This document shows, in pieces, positions 10,744-20,853 of a stretch of DNA of 64,000 bases. Under the pieces are notes generated by a model. It was not told where the DNA came from, made no database searches, and saw nothing but the letters and a program-made list of their open reading frames with translations. This DNA is from Diospyros lotus (taxonomy: Eukaryota > Streptophyta > Magnoliopsida > Ericales > Ebenaceae): NCBI RefSeq assembly GCF_014633365.1, contig NC_068352.1, forward strand, positions 5,572,393 through 5,636,392, written 5' to 3'. The number at the start of each line of letters is the position of its first letter. Position 1 is the first letter of the stretch. Both the position numbers and the translations under genes were made by a program.

Positions 10744-11754
10744 GGCTACGTTCTCTTTGTTGTTTTCAATCCGTTTTGAATTTTCAATTTTTTAAAACAT
10801 TGAAAATGTGTTTACTTTGTTGTTTTCAAAAATAAGAAAAAAATTTGTAAAGAAAACCCAAAACAACATTGATGTTTTCAAGCAAAACATATTGAAAACA
10901 CCCAAAACATCCAAAACGTGGAAACACCCCCCCATCCCAATCTCGCAGACCCGCATCTTTCTCTCTCTCATTTCTCTTCTCTTCTTTTCCTTCGGTCGTC
11001 GATCATTGCTGCTACTGTTATCATCGTCATCGATCGCGCCCGCCACCGCCGTCGACCGCTTTCGCCATCGGCCGTGCGATTTTTCATCAACTGCTCCCTT
11101 CATCTCAGTCACAGCCACGAGCCACCATCGACCGCCCCCGACCATTAGATCTTGCTGGTTGTCTCCTCTCTCTTCTCTTCTCTCGACCGTTATTCGATCT
11201 TGTTGGTTGCCATTAGATCTAAGGAGATTTGGCTATTGGATCTTGCTAGTTTTTTGGTATGTTGGTTGATGGGCCATTGGGTATTGGGTGGTTGCCTTTG
11301 ATCCTCGGAAACTACCGGCCACGATAGTCGGTGGCGACTAGCAGTGCGTATATAGGTGTTGGTCAGAAATTAAAAATTAGATCTACGAAAATTCAACCGT
11401 TAAACTTAGCCCATTTTTGAGTATGTTAACCCCATTAGTTTGGAGTTTTTAATGGTAGGCTTTGATCGTGTGAATTTTTGGCCGATGGTGGTTGCCGACG
11501 ACAGAAAAGATGTAGGGTGTCGGAAAATAGAAGAACAAAAGAGAAAAAGAGAGAAAAAAAAAAGAAATACAAAATAGTTTTTCAAAATTCAAGTAAATGT
11601 GTTTTCTAGTTTTCAATTTTAAAAAACAGTTTTGTAGAATAACAAAAATAACGCATTTTCAAAAATCTCAAAATAAATATTTAAAATATAAGATTAAAAA
11701 TAAATTTAAAACTCAAAATTTAAGTACAAATAGAACACCATCTAAATGTCTTGA
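10744..11754. mobile_element. Non-autonomous Mutator-like element (copy I) with GC-rich interior
   Basis: The left end GTTCTCTTTGTTGTTTTC and the right end (reverse complement GTGTTCTATTTGT) form imperfect terminal inverted repeats that continue as long AT-rich arms of TTTTCAAAA-type sequence. The interior (10920-11530) is CT- and GC-rich, with a short frame of Ser/His/Arg-rich composition that I do not regard as a gene. It shares arms and interior (the stretch around 11280-11510) with 49989-51310. TSDs are unclear, so the ends are approximate. Confidence 0.6.
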
Positions 11755-12368
11755 GACGCGCGTATCTTTTAGAGAGCTCGAGGAGGAGTTTTTATGCAAT
11801 TTTACACAAAATTAAAGATACACTCTTGCATCACAAACAGAGTCTAAATGATATTTATTATATTAATCCCACTAAGCCTAGGTCTTGACTTTGCCCATAA
11901 AGATGAATCTTATCTTAAAATTTATTTGGAACACTTACTATTACAAAGGCAAACATTACAATATCTATCATTTTTTAAGTTATTTGGTATATTTTAATGT
12001 ATAATGTTTTGTTTAAAATTATAATCTTATTTATGATATTTAAATACTAAAAAAATAATTAAAATACTTACGTTAAACAAAAAAAAACTAAACATTTTTC
12101 ATAATTTTTTTATAAAAAAAATTGGTAACTAGAAGTGTAAAGTGGACCCTGCCAACCCACCTCCCATTGTCTATGTCCTGCCGTGCCAGATGGCACGATT
12201 ACATGAGCCGGCCGGCTGGCCCATTATTTTAATTTTTTAAAAAAAATTAAAAAATACTCTATATTAATACATAAAAATATGGGTAAATTTTAGGCGATGC
12301 CTATAAATATTAATAAAATAGCACAAACTTTTTTTAACTTTATTGACTATGCAACATTTTTATTTTTT
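11755..12368. other. AT-rich intergenic DNA
   Basis: No coding frame. There is one short GC-rich patch near 12150-12220 (GGCACGATTACATGAGCC, then CCGGCCGGCTGGCCC) that is self-complementary and may be a transposon relic. The rest is A/T runs. Confidence 0.4.
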
Positions 12369-13293
12369 GGGACATTTGTTAAAATGGGCAATATAAGAGG
12401 TATTAAGATAAATTTGAAATATTTTTTAGATCAAGATATGAAATAATCAAGATAAAATTACGAAACATTTCAAGATTGTTTGTTAAATTTTTTAGAATCC
12501 ATTGATAATTGTACTTTTTCTTTCTGTGTTTGTTAATACATATGAAAAATATCAAGATAAAAGTTTTTTTTATCAAAATATCCCTATTATCAAATTCATT
12601 CAGAATTATTTGTTAACACCAACAATAAATTTATGATTAAGATAATATTTTATGATTAATATGAATTGTCAAAAAAAATAAAAATAATATTTTATTTTCT
12701 AAATTCATTTTCAAAAATAAATTTAAAAAGAGTTGAAAAGTAGAAATAATTATTATTGTAATTACAATCATTCCACTTAGATGATTAAAAAAGGTCAAAA
12801 CATATTTTCATAATAGATAATAAAATATAAAATTAAATAAAATAATTTAAAAATTGGTGAAAGAAATTGTATTAGTTAATAAAATATATAGAGAGAGAGA
12901 TAGATTTAAATTTTAAAAGTCGGTGAAAACAATAATGTCATTTAAATTTTAAAAATTATCAAAATATATAAAAAATTAAAAATATATTAAATAATATTAA
13001 TTATAAGACATAAATTAATAAGTTCTTTTAATAAATTTAAAATTTTAAAATGTATTAAATAGCATTAACTATCCTACAAGGGCATATAGATAATTGAGAC
13101 TTACTTGCAAAATATTAGATAAATTTATTTGAGGGGGAGATCAGATAAATTTATCTTAAAAAAGGGAGATAAGAGATTATGTGGGGTTTTTTTAGAGATG
13201 GTTAGATAAGTTTAACAAATACATTAAAAAAGTCAAATATTTGGAATGCTTCTTATTTCTGACCTTTTTTTCCTCTTATCTTGGTTAATAAAC
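12369..13293. mobile_element. Possible AT-rich MITE or larger inverted-repeat element
   Basis: The left end GGGACATTTGTTAA and the reverse complement of the right end (GGGGGTGTTTATTAA) resemble terminal inverted repeats. Similar sequence, including AAAAGAAGTCACGTGACTTC-like words, occurs near 14990-15310. No convincing TSD was found, so this is tentative. Confidence 0.3.
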
Positions 13294-16029
13294 ACCCCCT
13301 TAATATATTTACACTGTTAAACATTTTAAAATGAGTAAAATATCTTTAAATCTTTTTCTTTTCGCTTTTTCTACCTACTCTCTCCCTCTTTGTCAAAAAC
13401 ACATTGGATAGTTATCAAAAAGCCATGGCAACCCTCTTTGCCAAGTATTTCTTCTTTCTTTCTCTATCACATTCCGTTGGAAGGGGCAACCTTGGGGTTT
13501 GGTTTCAAATCAACTTCTATTAACGAGAATAAAAAAATAAAAAAAAAACAAGGAAACAAGAGAGATGTCATGATTATCGGGTAAGGATTCAATGGTGTGC
13601 GAACCATTAGTATTTTGGAGATGATAGATAAAGAGAGATTAAGAAAAGTGGAAAGGAGAGAGAAAGAGAGAAAAAACAATTTTAAATGCTAGGGCAAATG
13701 GTCACTTTTGATATTTTATTAATGATAATAAATGTTCGTGTCATTTTTTAAAAATATGAAGACTGCAAGTGCATTTTCATTAAATCTCAAGGTGGTAGCA
13801 TGAAATTTACTCGAATAATATCTGTATTTATTCTTTAGTCTCGAAATGTAAAATTTTGAAAATACATATAAATATATAACTTATTATATATAAGGTAATG
13901 CTAACAATTGTTCTTAAGATAACGGTAAAGGGACATTAAATTTTATTTTCAACTTCTAAATCATTTTATTAACGGACAATAAATACATCGTATTTTGAAT
14001 CATTTAATCAATCAATAAAATTGTATGTATAATTCTTTAACCACTACCCTTAATGCCATAATTAGTGCTGCACTTCCTATATATAACATATTTATTTATA
14101 ATTATTAATTAATTAATTAATTTATTTATTTATTTATATATAACCACAAATAAATCCATCTTTTTGACATTTCTAAAGCGTATAAAGCCGCCCTAACTTT
14201 ACAAAGCATTCAAATGGAGGTGACGCACACAGTCGAGTCACTGCGTCATCATATGCGTCATTCCCTTGAAGTAAATGCTGGCAAAAGCATTATGATAAAA
14301 TCCACACTCGTCCTTTCCGGCCCTTTACCGCTGGACCAATAGCCTTATAATGTGTTTGGAAGAAACAAAATTTTCCAACCGGTAGCATGCACGTAGTGGA
14401 GCACTCACTCGAGAGTACTAGCCACGATTGTCAAACCATATATCTCTCCATTGCCTAAATCATTATCACATATATATATATATTAAAAAAATCACTTTTA
14501 GTTGGGACACTACTATTTTTTATAATTTAAATTATAAAATATTTTATATGTTTGTTAATAAAATATATAAAAAAATATAATTGATAGGGATATTTTTTTT
14601 TATTATAAAAAACACAAGGGATTCCTAATTAATGCATAATTTTTAGTCAGGTCTATCCATTCTTTTTAAAATTTATAACCTGTCACATCTTGACCTGGAC
14701 AAGTCAAACAGATAGGTCGCGAGTTGAAATCCAAAGCCTGTCCCATTGAATAGACGTAAATTATCGACAATTACATAGAGATAGACTCGAACATATGACC
14801 TTGCAATAATCCATAATTTTGAACATGTGCGGTGGACTATTTATACTACCTCGAATTATAAGAAAGTAAATACAATCCAAACTAAAAATAATCAAACTTT
14901 ATATATATGTGTGTGCGCGTGCGCAAGCGCTCATTATTTCAAGCTTTGTTTTATTAGTTGCTTTTGAATTTATGAATATTTATTTATTATGATAATTTTT
15001 GTTAATTAAGATATAGATTGAAAAAAATATAAGATATAGAAAATATTTCATACTTTTGTTCTTTTCAAAATATTTGTTAAACTTATCTGATTATATTTAG
15101 AAAAGAAGTCACGTGACTTCTTATTTGAGTTTTTCTGATATACTTATCTCTTCCCCTCAAGATAATTATATCTTGATTTTTAAAGATAAGAAAAAATAAC
15201 ACTTGTATTATTTTAAAAAATTTAACAAATAGTTTGATGAAAATATTAAAATGCTTCATAATCTTATCTTGATCATTCTATATCTAGATCCGAAATACTT
15301 TCTAATCTTATTTTAAAAATAATAATTATAATTTCCACTTACTATTTTTATGATTTAAACCACCAACCAACCCAAAAAGTGTTCCATTCCAATGCTAATT
15401 TGGCTACCTCTTAGAGGTTGAGGGGATTATAAGATTACAAGTGCATGTTTATGTGGCAAACCCAAAGTGGAAATCAAGTCAGATGATAATGTTTAATAAG
15501 GGTTTATTTATTTATTTATTATTTTTAAAACTAATTTGATGACACAAGTAATAATACTTTTGGGTCACCCAGCTTTGAGTGATATTCCCCAAATGGGTTC
15601 CATAATGGGATGCTTTTTCAACCTCTCTCCCACCATCTATCTATATTCTATTCATTCTAATTGACTATTTGACTTCAATAGGATTTTTAATTGTACCATT
15701 GAGCTATTAAACTTGACCCCATACTAGCTCTTGGGTCATCACAACAACCATGACAAACAAAAAGTGATGTTTTTTTGTTAATTTTTTTTCTAAATTATAC
15801 ATTATTATAATAATTTTACTAGTTAGGTGATAGATATTCTTCTTACTAGGTCCATGTGAAAGATACATAATTTTTTTTTTATATTTTTATTAGTATTAGT
15901 AATTTTAAAATCTTAAATTTAAGTCTTGTTAGTTATATTTATTTATTAAATCTGATTAAATACAATTTTATTTATCAAAAAAATTTACATTTACCATCAT
16001 TATATAATTATAGATAATAGTTTCAATGG
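13294..16029. other. Mostly unassigned intergenic DNA
   Basis: AT-rich, without credible genes. Two stretches look low-copy: 14180-14460 (repeated TGCGTCA words, a CCAAT box at 14336) and 15360-15760. A stretch at 14690-14790 contains a weak tRNA-like B-box word (GCGAGTTGAAATCC), but I could not find a matching A box, poly-A or TSD. Simple repeats occur at 14100-14140 and 14470-14490. Confidence 0.4.
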
Positions 16030-17095
16030 ATATTTTGTGTTATTCGCGTTAGACAACATAACATTTGTCGAACAAATTAAAACAGAGAAAAGTGTGGACC
16101 CATTTGCAGATGAGAGTCACCCACCTACCCTCGACTAACCCGCATTGGGGGTAATAAATCATTTCTCATTATTCCAATTATTTGATTTTTGTCAAGTAAT
16201 AATCTTAATTATTTACTCTTAATAATAAATTAATTATTATATTTTAATTTTTATTATCACAACATATTAATTATCCAACGTAAACAATTAGCGGAAGAGG
16301 TGCGTGGGATCCATAGGAAAGGGGTGGGACCCAATGACCCCAACCCTCCCCGTAGCCCGTGTTGGCGGATGGGGGTTAGATAATAGTTGTTGTACTTTTA
16401 TTTTTGTCGAATCATATAATCTTAATTATTTACAATTAATTACTATATTTAAATTTTTGTTACCACAATTACTAAATTTTAATTTGTGTTAAAGTTTGAT
16501 TTTTTTTAAATTCTATTAATAAAAATTCACATCATATACATTAATATAAACACTAAAATCATATGAATTTTGTTAATTATATAAATTTAAAGTGACTTGA
16601 GTTATAAAAATTAAAATAAAATAATATATTTTATTACCAAATTTAGAGTTAGATTATTATGTTCCCCTACCGGGTAACATTACATTTGCCTAGTAAATTA
16701 AGACTGAGGGGGACATGGGCCCATTTGGGAGTAGAACTAACGCACCCAATCTCGACTAACCCGCATTGGGGGTAACAAATCATTTCTCATAGTTATCGTA
16801 TTTTGATTTTTGTCAAGTAATAATCTTAATTATTTACTCTTTGTAATAAATTAATTATTATATTTTAATTTTTATTACAACAATTACTAAATTTTAATTT
16901 GTGTTAAAGTTCAAATTTTCTTTTAATTTTTTATTAAATTATATTAATAAAAATTCACATCATATTCATTAATATAAACTCTAAAATTATCTAAATTTTG
17001 TTAAATTATTATATAAATTTCAAAGTGAGTTGAGTTATAAAAATTAAAATAAAATAATATATTTCATTACCAAATGCAGAGTTGGAATATTAATA
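16030..17095. repeat. Three imperfect tandem units downstream of NF-YB
   Basis: Units beginning near 16030, 16290 and 16655 share a GC-rich head (CTCGACTAACCCGCATTGGG, then GGTAA, in copies 1 and 3; a diverged form in copy 2) and an AT-rich tail (GTCAAGTAATAATCTTAATT, CACAATTACTAAATTTTAAT, GTTATAAAAATTAAAATAAA). Copies 2 and 3 share the whole tail. Unit length is about 250-430 bp. It begins about 440 bp past the NF-YB stop. Origin unknown. Confidence 0.75.
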
Positions 17096-17099
17096 GTGA

Positions 17100-17532
17100 A
17101 ATAAATAGATAAATAAATATCAAGACAAATTAGTTTTGGGAGTTTGAATTTTCAAAGAAGGGAGCTGCATGGAATCAAATACACACAATGCAAAGTGCCA
17201 TTTTCTACTGTATGCTGAACTGAACCGACAATTACAAGTAGTAAACGGATATTTTAACCAACAAAAATCACAGCCTACCCACTCTCTTTTGAACCTTTCC
17301 TACTTCCTAGACATGAAAACAAACCTAATCGCTAGTCACAACAAAAAATAAAAATAAAAATAAAAAAATTAAAACCTACTCTTAACCTAACATTTCACTG
17401 TCCACTGTAACTCTCTCTCCGTACCAAAATTTTCATGAGGATTAAAACGCACAAAAATAAAACCACACATTCATCTTCAATGATTTTTCTTTTTTTTTTT
17501 TTATGTATACATAATAAGAGTCTCAAAATAAC
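17100..17532 (-). other. Probable 3' UTR and downstream region of NF-YB
   Basis: Sequence following the NF-YB stop on the minus strand. It is AT-rich, with several AATAAA-like words near 17340-17380 in the flanking repeats. No coding frame. The exact poly-A site cannot be read from sequence alone. Confidence 0.4.
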
Positions 17533-18180
17533 CTATCTGGCACGCCCGGAAGAAGACCCGGACCCGGGATTACCCGGCCCGATCTTACCCGCTGAACCAG
17601 CTGCCAGTTGTTGGTAAGAAACCGACCCGTACCCGTGTCCTTGATGATGCCCGCCCATCAACATAGACACATTCGAAGGCATTCCTCCGTACAACTCGCT
17701 GTCAGGGTAATTACCCCCAGCGTTGCCGAAATTCACGATGCTGCCATTGCCGCCGCCGCCGCCGCCGCCGCCACTGGCAGGGGCGGCGTCCTTGTCGCCG
17801 CCTTGGCGTCCGGCGAACGCGGTCTTCTCCCCTTCGATGTCTCTGTACCGCTGAAGGTAGACCCTGAGGGGCTCGACGTAGTCCTCGAAGCCTAAGGTCG
17901 TCATGGCCCAGAGGAGATCGTCGCCGTTGATGGTCTTGCGCTTTTCCCGCTGGCACTTGTCGGAGGCCTCGCCGGTGATGAAGCTGATGAACTCCGACAC
18001 GCACTCCTGCACTGTCTCCTTCGCGTCCTTGGAAATCTTGGCGTTCGCCGGCAGCCCCTTCTTCATGATTCTGCTCACGTTTGCGATCGGGAGGAACCTG
18101 TCCTGCTCTCTCGGCGACAGCTCGCTGTTCGCGTGGTGGTAGTTGTGGCCTCCTCCCGAATCGTTATCTGAATCCGCCAT
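17533..18180 (-). CDS. NF-YB: Nuclear transcription factor Y subunit B (NF-YB3-like, HAP3/CBF-A)
   Basis: This 215-residue protein would pair with NF-YC in the nucleus and, with NF-YA, bind CCAAT boxes. The histone-fold domain spans about residues 26-117, with [67 protein letters not shown] and [13 protein letters not shown]. These match the plant LEC1-unlike NF-YB2/3 group. The N-terminus [10 protein letters not shown] is also typical of that group. The tail is Gly-rich (eight Gly at about 137-144) and His/Gly/Ser-rich, longer than in Arabidopsis NF-YB3. The single open frame without introns is usual for this subgroup. The start is the first ATG of the frame and precedes the conserved MADSD. 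The coding region is much more GC-rich than its surroundings. It is the only confident host gene here. Confidence 0.97.
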   Translation of the reverse strand: MADSDNDSGGGHNYHHANSELSPREQDRFLPIANVSRIMKKGLPANAKISKDAKETVQECVSEFISFITGEASDKCQREKRKTINGDDLLWAMTTLGFEDYVEPLRVYLQRYRDIEGEKTAFAGRQGGDKDAAPASGGGGGGGGNGSIVNFGNAGGNYPDSELYGGMPSNVSMLMGGHHQGHGYGSVSYQQLAAGSAGKIGPGNPGSGSSSGRAR

Positions 18181-18960
18181 CGAAACAAACTTGAAGTTGC
18201 AGAAGGCTTAAGTAGAACGCTGTGGTTTTATTTCGAAAAAATTGATCACGTCAACACAAGAAAGGCTCGAGTGTTTAGTAGCAGAAATTGAAGAAATTCG
18301 GATTGATCAATCGAAGCCGATGAAATTCGAACTGGAACTCGAATCAATCACTATCTGAATCCGCCTTCAATCGCTTCCCCTGCAAAAGCCAATTTCCAAT
18401 GGAAACCAATTCAAACTAGAAGCGAACAGACAGAAAATACTAGTGTTCAAGACCGAAAGTTTCGACAAGAAATTTAGAACACTTGATGACAGGAACTGAA
18501 GAAACTCGGATTGAAGAAACAGAAAGCCGGTGAATTCAGATATATTTCTGAGAGGAGAAATCAGGTTTTAGAGGTAAGGGTATGAAATTATGAAAGTCAC
18601 GATCACGAGTTTCAATCGGAGGACGAAACTAGGGTTTCCAATTGACTCGATCACGTCTTCCGACAGAGTACAAACGTCAAAACACGAAGCTCCTAAGGAG
18701 TCAACTAGGGTTTTCCGAACACTGGAAAGATGTCGTTCTCGCTGCGAGCTCAGATTAGTGTGTTCTGAAGCAGAAGAAACACGGTTCAAATTCACCGAGG
18801 CTGCGACGAAATTAGGGTTTAAAACTAATGAGAACCGGCAAGAAATGACGCATCCGAGTCCGCCGGCAAAGTGAGTCTCTCCGGCGAGAGTTTTCCGGCG
18901 ACAGTGGAACTGAGAGAGAGAAAGAGAAAAAGAAAGTGCTGGGTAGTCCGTTGGATTAGG
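18181..18960 (-). promoter_or_regulatory. Probable 5' UTR and proximal promoter of NF-YB
   Basis: A moderately GC-rich stretch upstream of the ATG, unlike the AT-rich flanks. On the minus strand there are acceptor-like sites (TTTTGCAG followed by GGGAAGCG near 18380; AACCACAG followed by CGTTCT near 18210), so a 5' UTR intron is plausible. Short frames in this stretch overlap each other on both strands and look accidental. Transcription start not determined. Confidence 0.5.
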
Positions 18961-19403
18961 GCTAATAATAACGCAATCGAGTTGTACACGTGGGCGATTG
19001 TGGGCCGTTGTTTTCCGATAACTATGGGTTTCCACGGACGAGTTTGTGGCCATCCGATTGTGTGTGATAGAGAAATCTCAACCGTCCAAATTGCATCGGA
19101 CAATTGTTCGGCTGGCGAGGACTTCTCTCCGCTTTCTACTTTGGAACTAGATTTTAGGAAAAAATAAAAAAGGAGAAATATGCGTTGGCCGCCTGGAGGT
19201 TTTGGATATAAAGAAGGAGATGCTCCTAAAATTTTAAACATAATACTAATCTTGCTTTAACTTTATAAATTTTGTTATAGTAATTCTTTAATATTATTTT
19301 AATTTTTAATTTATTTTTTAAATCATCAAAACACTTTTATCTTCTTTTCTATCACACAATGCTCAAAACTATATCGTTTTAGCTGAAAACTCTCATTTAC
19401 CAC
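18961..19403. other. Upstream flank of NF-YB
   Basis: No further gene recognised. The composition drops to AT-rich after about 19180. Confidence 0.4.
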
Positions 19404-19812
19404 TAGGGTCGATCTTGAGATTTTAGGAATCTCAAGCGAAATTTTATATGAGACTATTAAAATCTGAGTATATTATATATTTTATTATATGATATTATAT
19501 ATATATATATATAAGTGGGGCCTTTAGAATTTTATATGGGAACTTTTTTGACTGTTTTTTTCATTTATTATATAATATTATATATATAAGTGACACTATG
19601 CTACCTCGTTGTTATATTAAATCTATTCTACTATCTATTAATTGTGATTTTTTCTCTCGTGAAAGCCATTTCTCTTCTTTCCATTATTTTAATTTTTTTA
19701 ACTTAAAATTAGTTGAATATGAGATCGGTTCAAGCTGCCTAGACCTAGGACCAGCCCTGGATGGGGGGTCCTAGGCAACTGCCTTGGTTGCCTACCCTCA
19801 AGACCGACCTTA
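19404..19812. mobile_element. hAT-type MITE (409 bp)
   Basis: Starts TAGGGTCGATCTTGAG and ends with its inverse CTCAAGACCGACCTTA. Flanks TTTACCAC (19396-19403) and TTAACCAC (19813-19820) form an 8-bp TSD with one mismatch, the hAT signature. There is no coding frame, so it would depend on a transposase from elsewhere. Confidence 0.8.
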
Positions 19813-20140
19813 TTAACCACATTACTTTAGCGAGTAAGCACTCACATCTTCGACCCCACTTCCCTTTCTCCTTAGCAAATCTAGAACCACATTGTTGAAT
19901 TAGGTGCTGTTAATTCAATCCAATTTCCATATTTTCCATGAATTACTAACATTTAATCAACCAAGCAAAAGCACATGTTCAACATAATGTTTATAGGCCC
20001 CGAAATTAGTTGAAAATAAATGAACTCACATGATAACGCAAATTATAGCAAATGAAACTATGTATTATGTGAATTTGTCGATCACAAAAAGAAATTTTGG
20101 CAGCAACAAAAAAGGTAAACAAAGCGAGGAGATTAAGTAA

Positions 20141-20497
20141 ATGGCAAAATATATATTTTAACCGCTGTGCTTGTATGTTTTTTTCATTTAAATACTCGAA
20201 TTTTTTGTTATTTCAAATATACCACTAAATTTGTAATTTTGAGCTAATTGCACCCCAAAATTTTTTGTTGTTTCAATTACATCTCTGAATTTATTATTTT
20301 TAACAAATTTATTGAGATGTGCAATTGACTCAAAATTGCATAGTTTAATGGTGTAATTGAAGTAATAAAAAGTTCACAGGTACAATTATCTCAAAATTAC
20401 ATAATTTAAGAGTATAATTGAAATAATAAAAAGTTTAAATATCTAAATAAAAAAAAATGTACAGATACAAAGACTAAAACATATATTTGGCCAAATG
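20141..20497. mobile_element. Fold-back MITE with long inverted arms
   Basis: The two halves are inverted copies: ATGGCAAAATATATATTTTA on the left, and TTTGGCCAAATATATGTTTT when the right end is reversed. Repeated ATTTGTAATTTTGAGC / CTCAAAATTACATAATTTAA words occur inside. The element can fold over nearly its full length. No TSD was resolved. Confidence 0.6.
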
Positions 20498-20569
20498 CTT
20501 ATGCAATAGAGGAAAGAATTTCAACTCAAAGGAGTTGATAAGGATGCATTGAAGTTAAGCTTAACAAGA

Positions 20570-20853
20570 CAATAATTTGTGGATGCTTGGATTTTTCTTG
20601 TTATTCCTTGTAAAGAAGTTATAGTATATATCGCTATACATGCGGCAAAGGGATAGCTCTTATTTAAAGATCATATCTCGATTTACAAGTGATAAAATTA
20701 GGAAACCAATCAACTAAATATACAAATATACATTAGAGAATACATTAGAAAAATATGGAAAGAAATTAGGAGAGTATTGTTGGAGAGATTTCAAGAATTC
20801 TCCAATACTCCCCCTTAAATTGGTGGGTGAATATCTTCTATTTCTAACTTATT
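20570..20853 (-). mobile_element. 3' end of a minus-strand copia element (PPT and LTR start)
   Basis: On the minus strand the sequence reads KLEIEDIHPPI, a stop, then GGVLENS, the usual 3' end of Ale-type copia pol running into the polypurine tract TTTAAGGGGGAGTATT. An LTR starting with a mutated TG (TATTGGAG) follows, to about 20570. Its RNase H part is at 26620-27300, so this is the far end of the same split element. Confidence 0.7.

Noticed and set aside
10808..11269. A 153-residue frame in the Mutator-like element near 10.8-11.3 kb
   Set aside because: Low-complexity, Ser/His/Arg-rich composition caused by CT-rich DNA; overlapping frames on both strands; the related copy at 50 kb does not keep the frame.
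14690..14790. Possible tRNA-derived SINE (B-box-like GCGAGTTGAAATCC)
   Set aside because: No A box at the right distance, no poly-A or TSD; a single weak word is not enough.
17608..18142. Plus-strand and shifted frames across NF-YB
   Set aside because: Shadows of the real minus-strand gene; Ala/Arg-rich runs arise from the poly-Gly codons.
18568..19241. Overlapping frames upstream of NF-YB on both strands
   Set aside because: They overlap each other, carry no domain and lie in the probable 5' UTR/promoter; GC content alone explains them.
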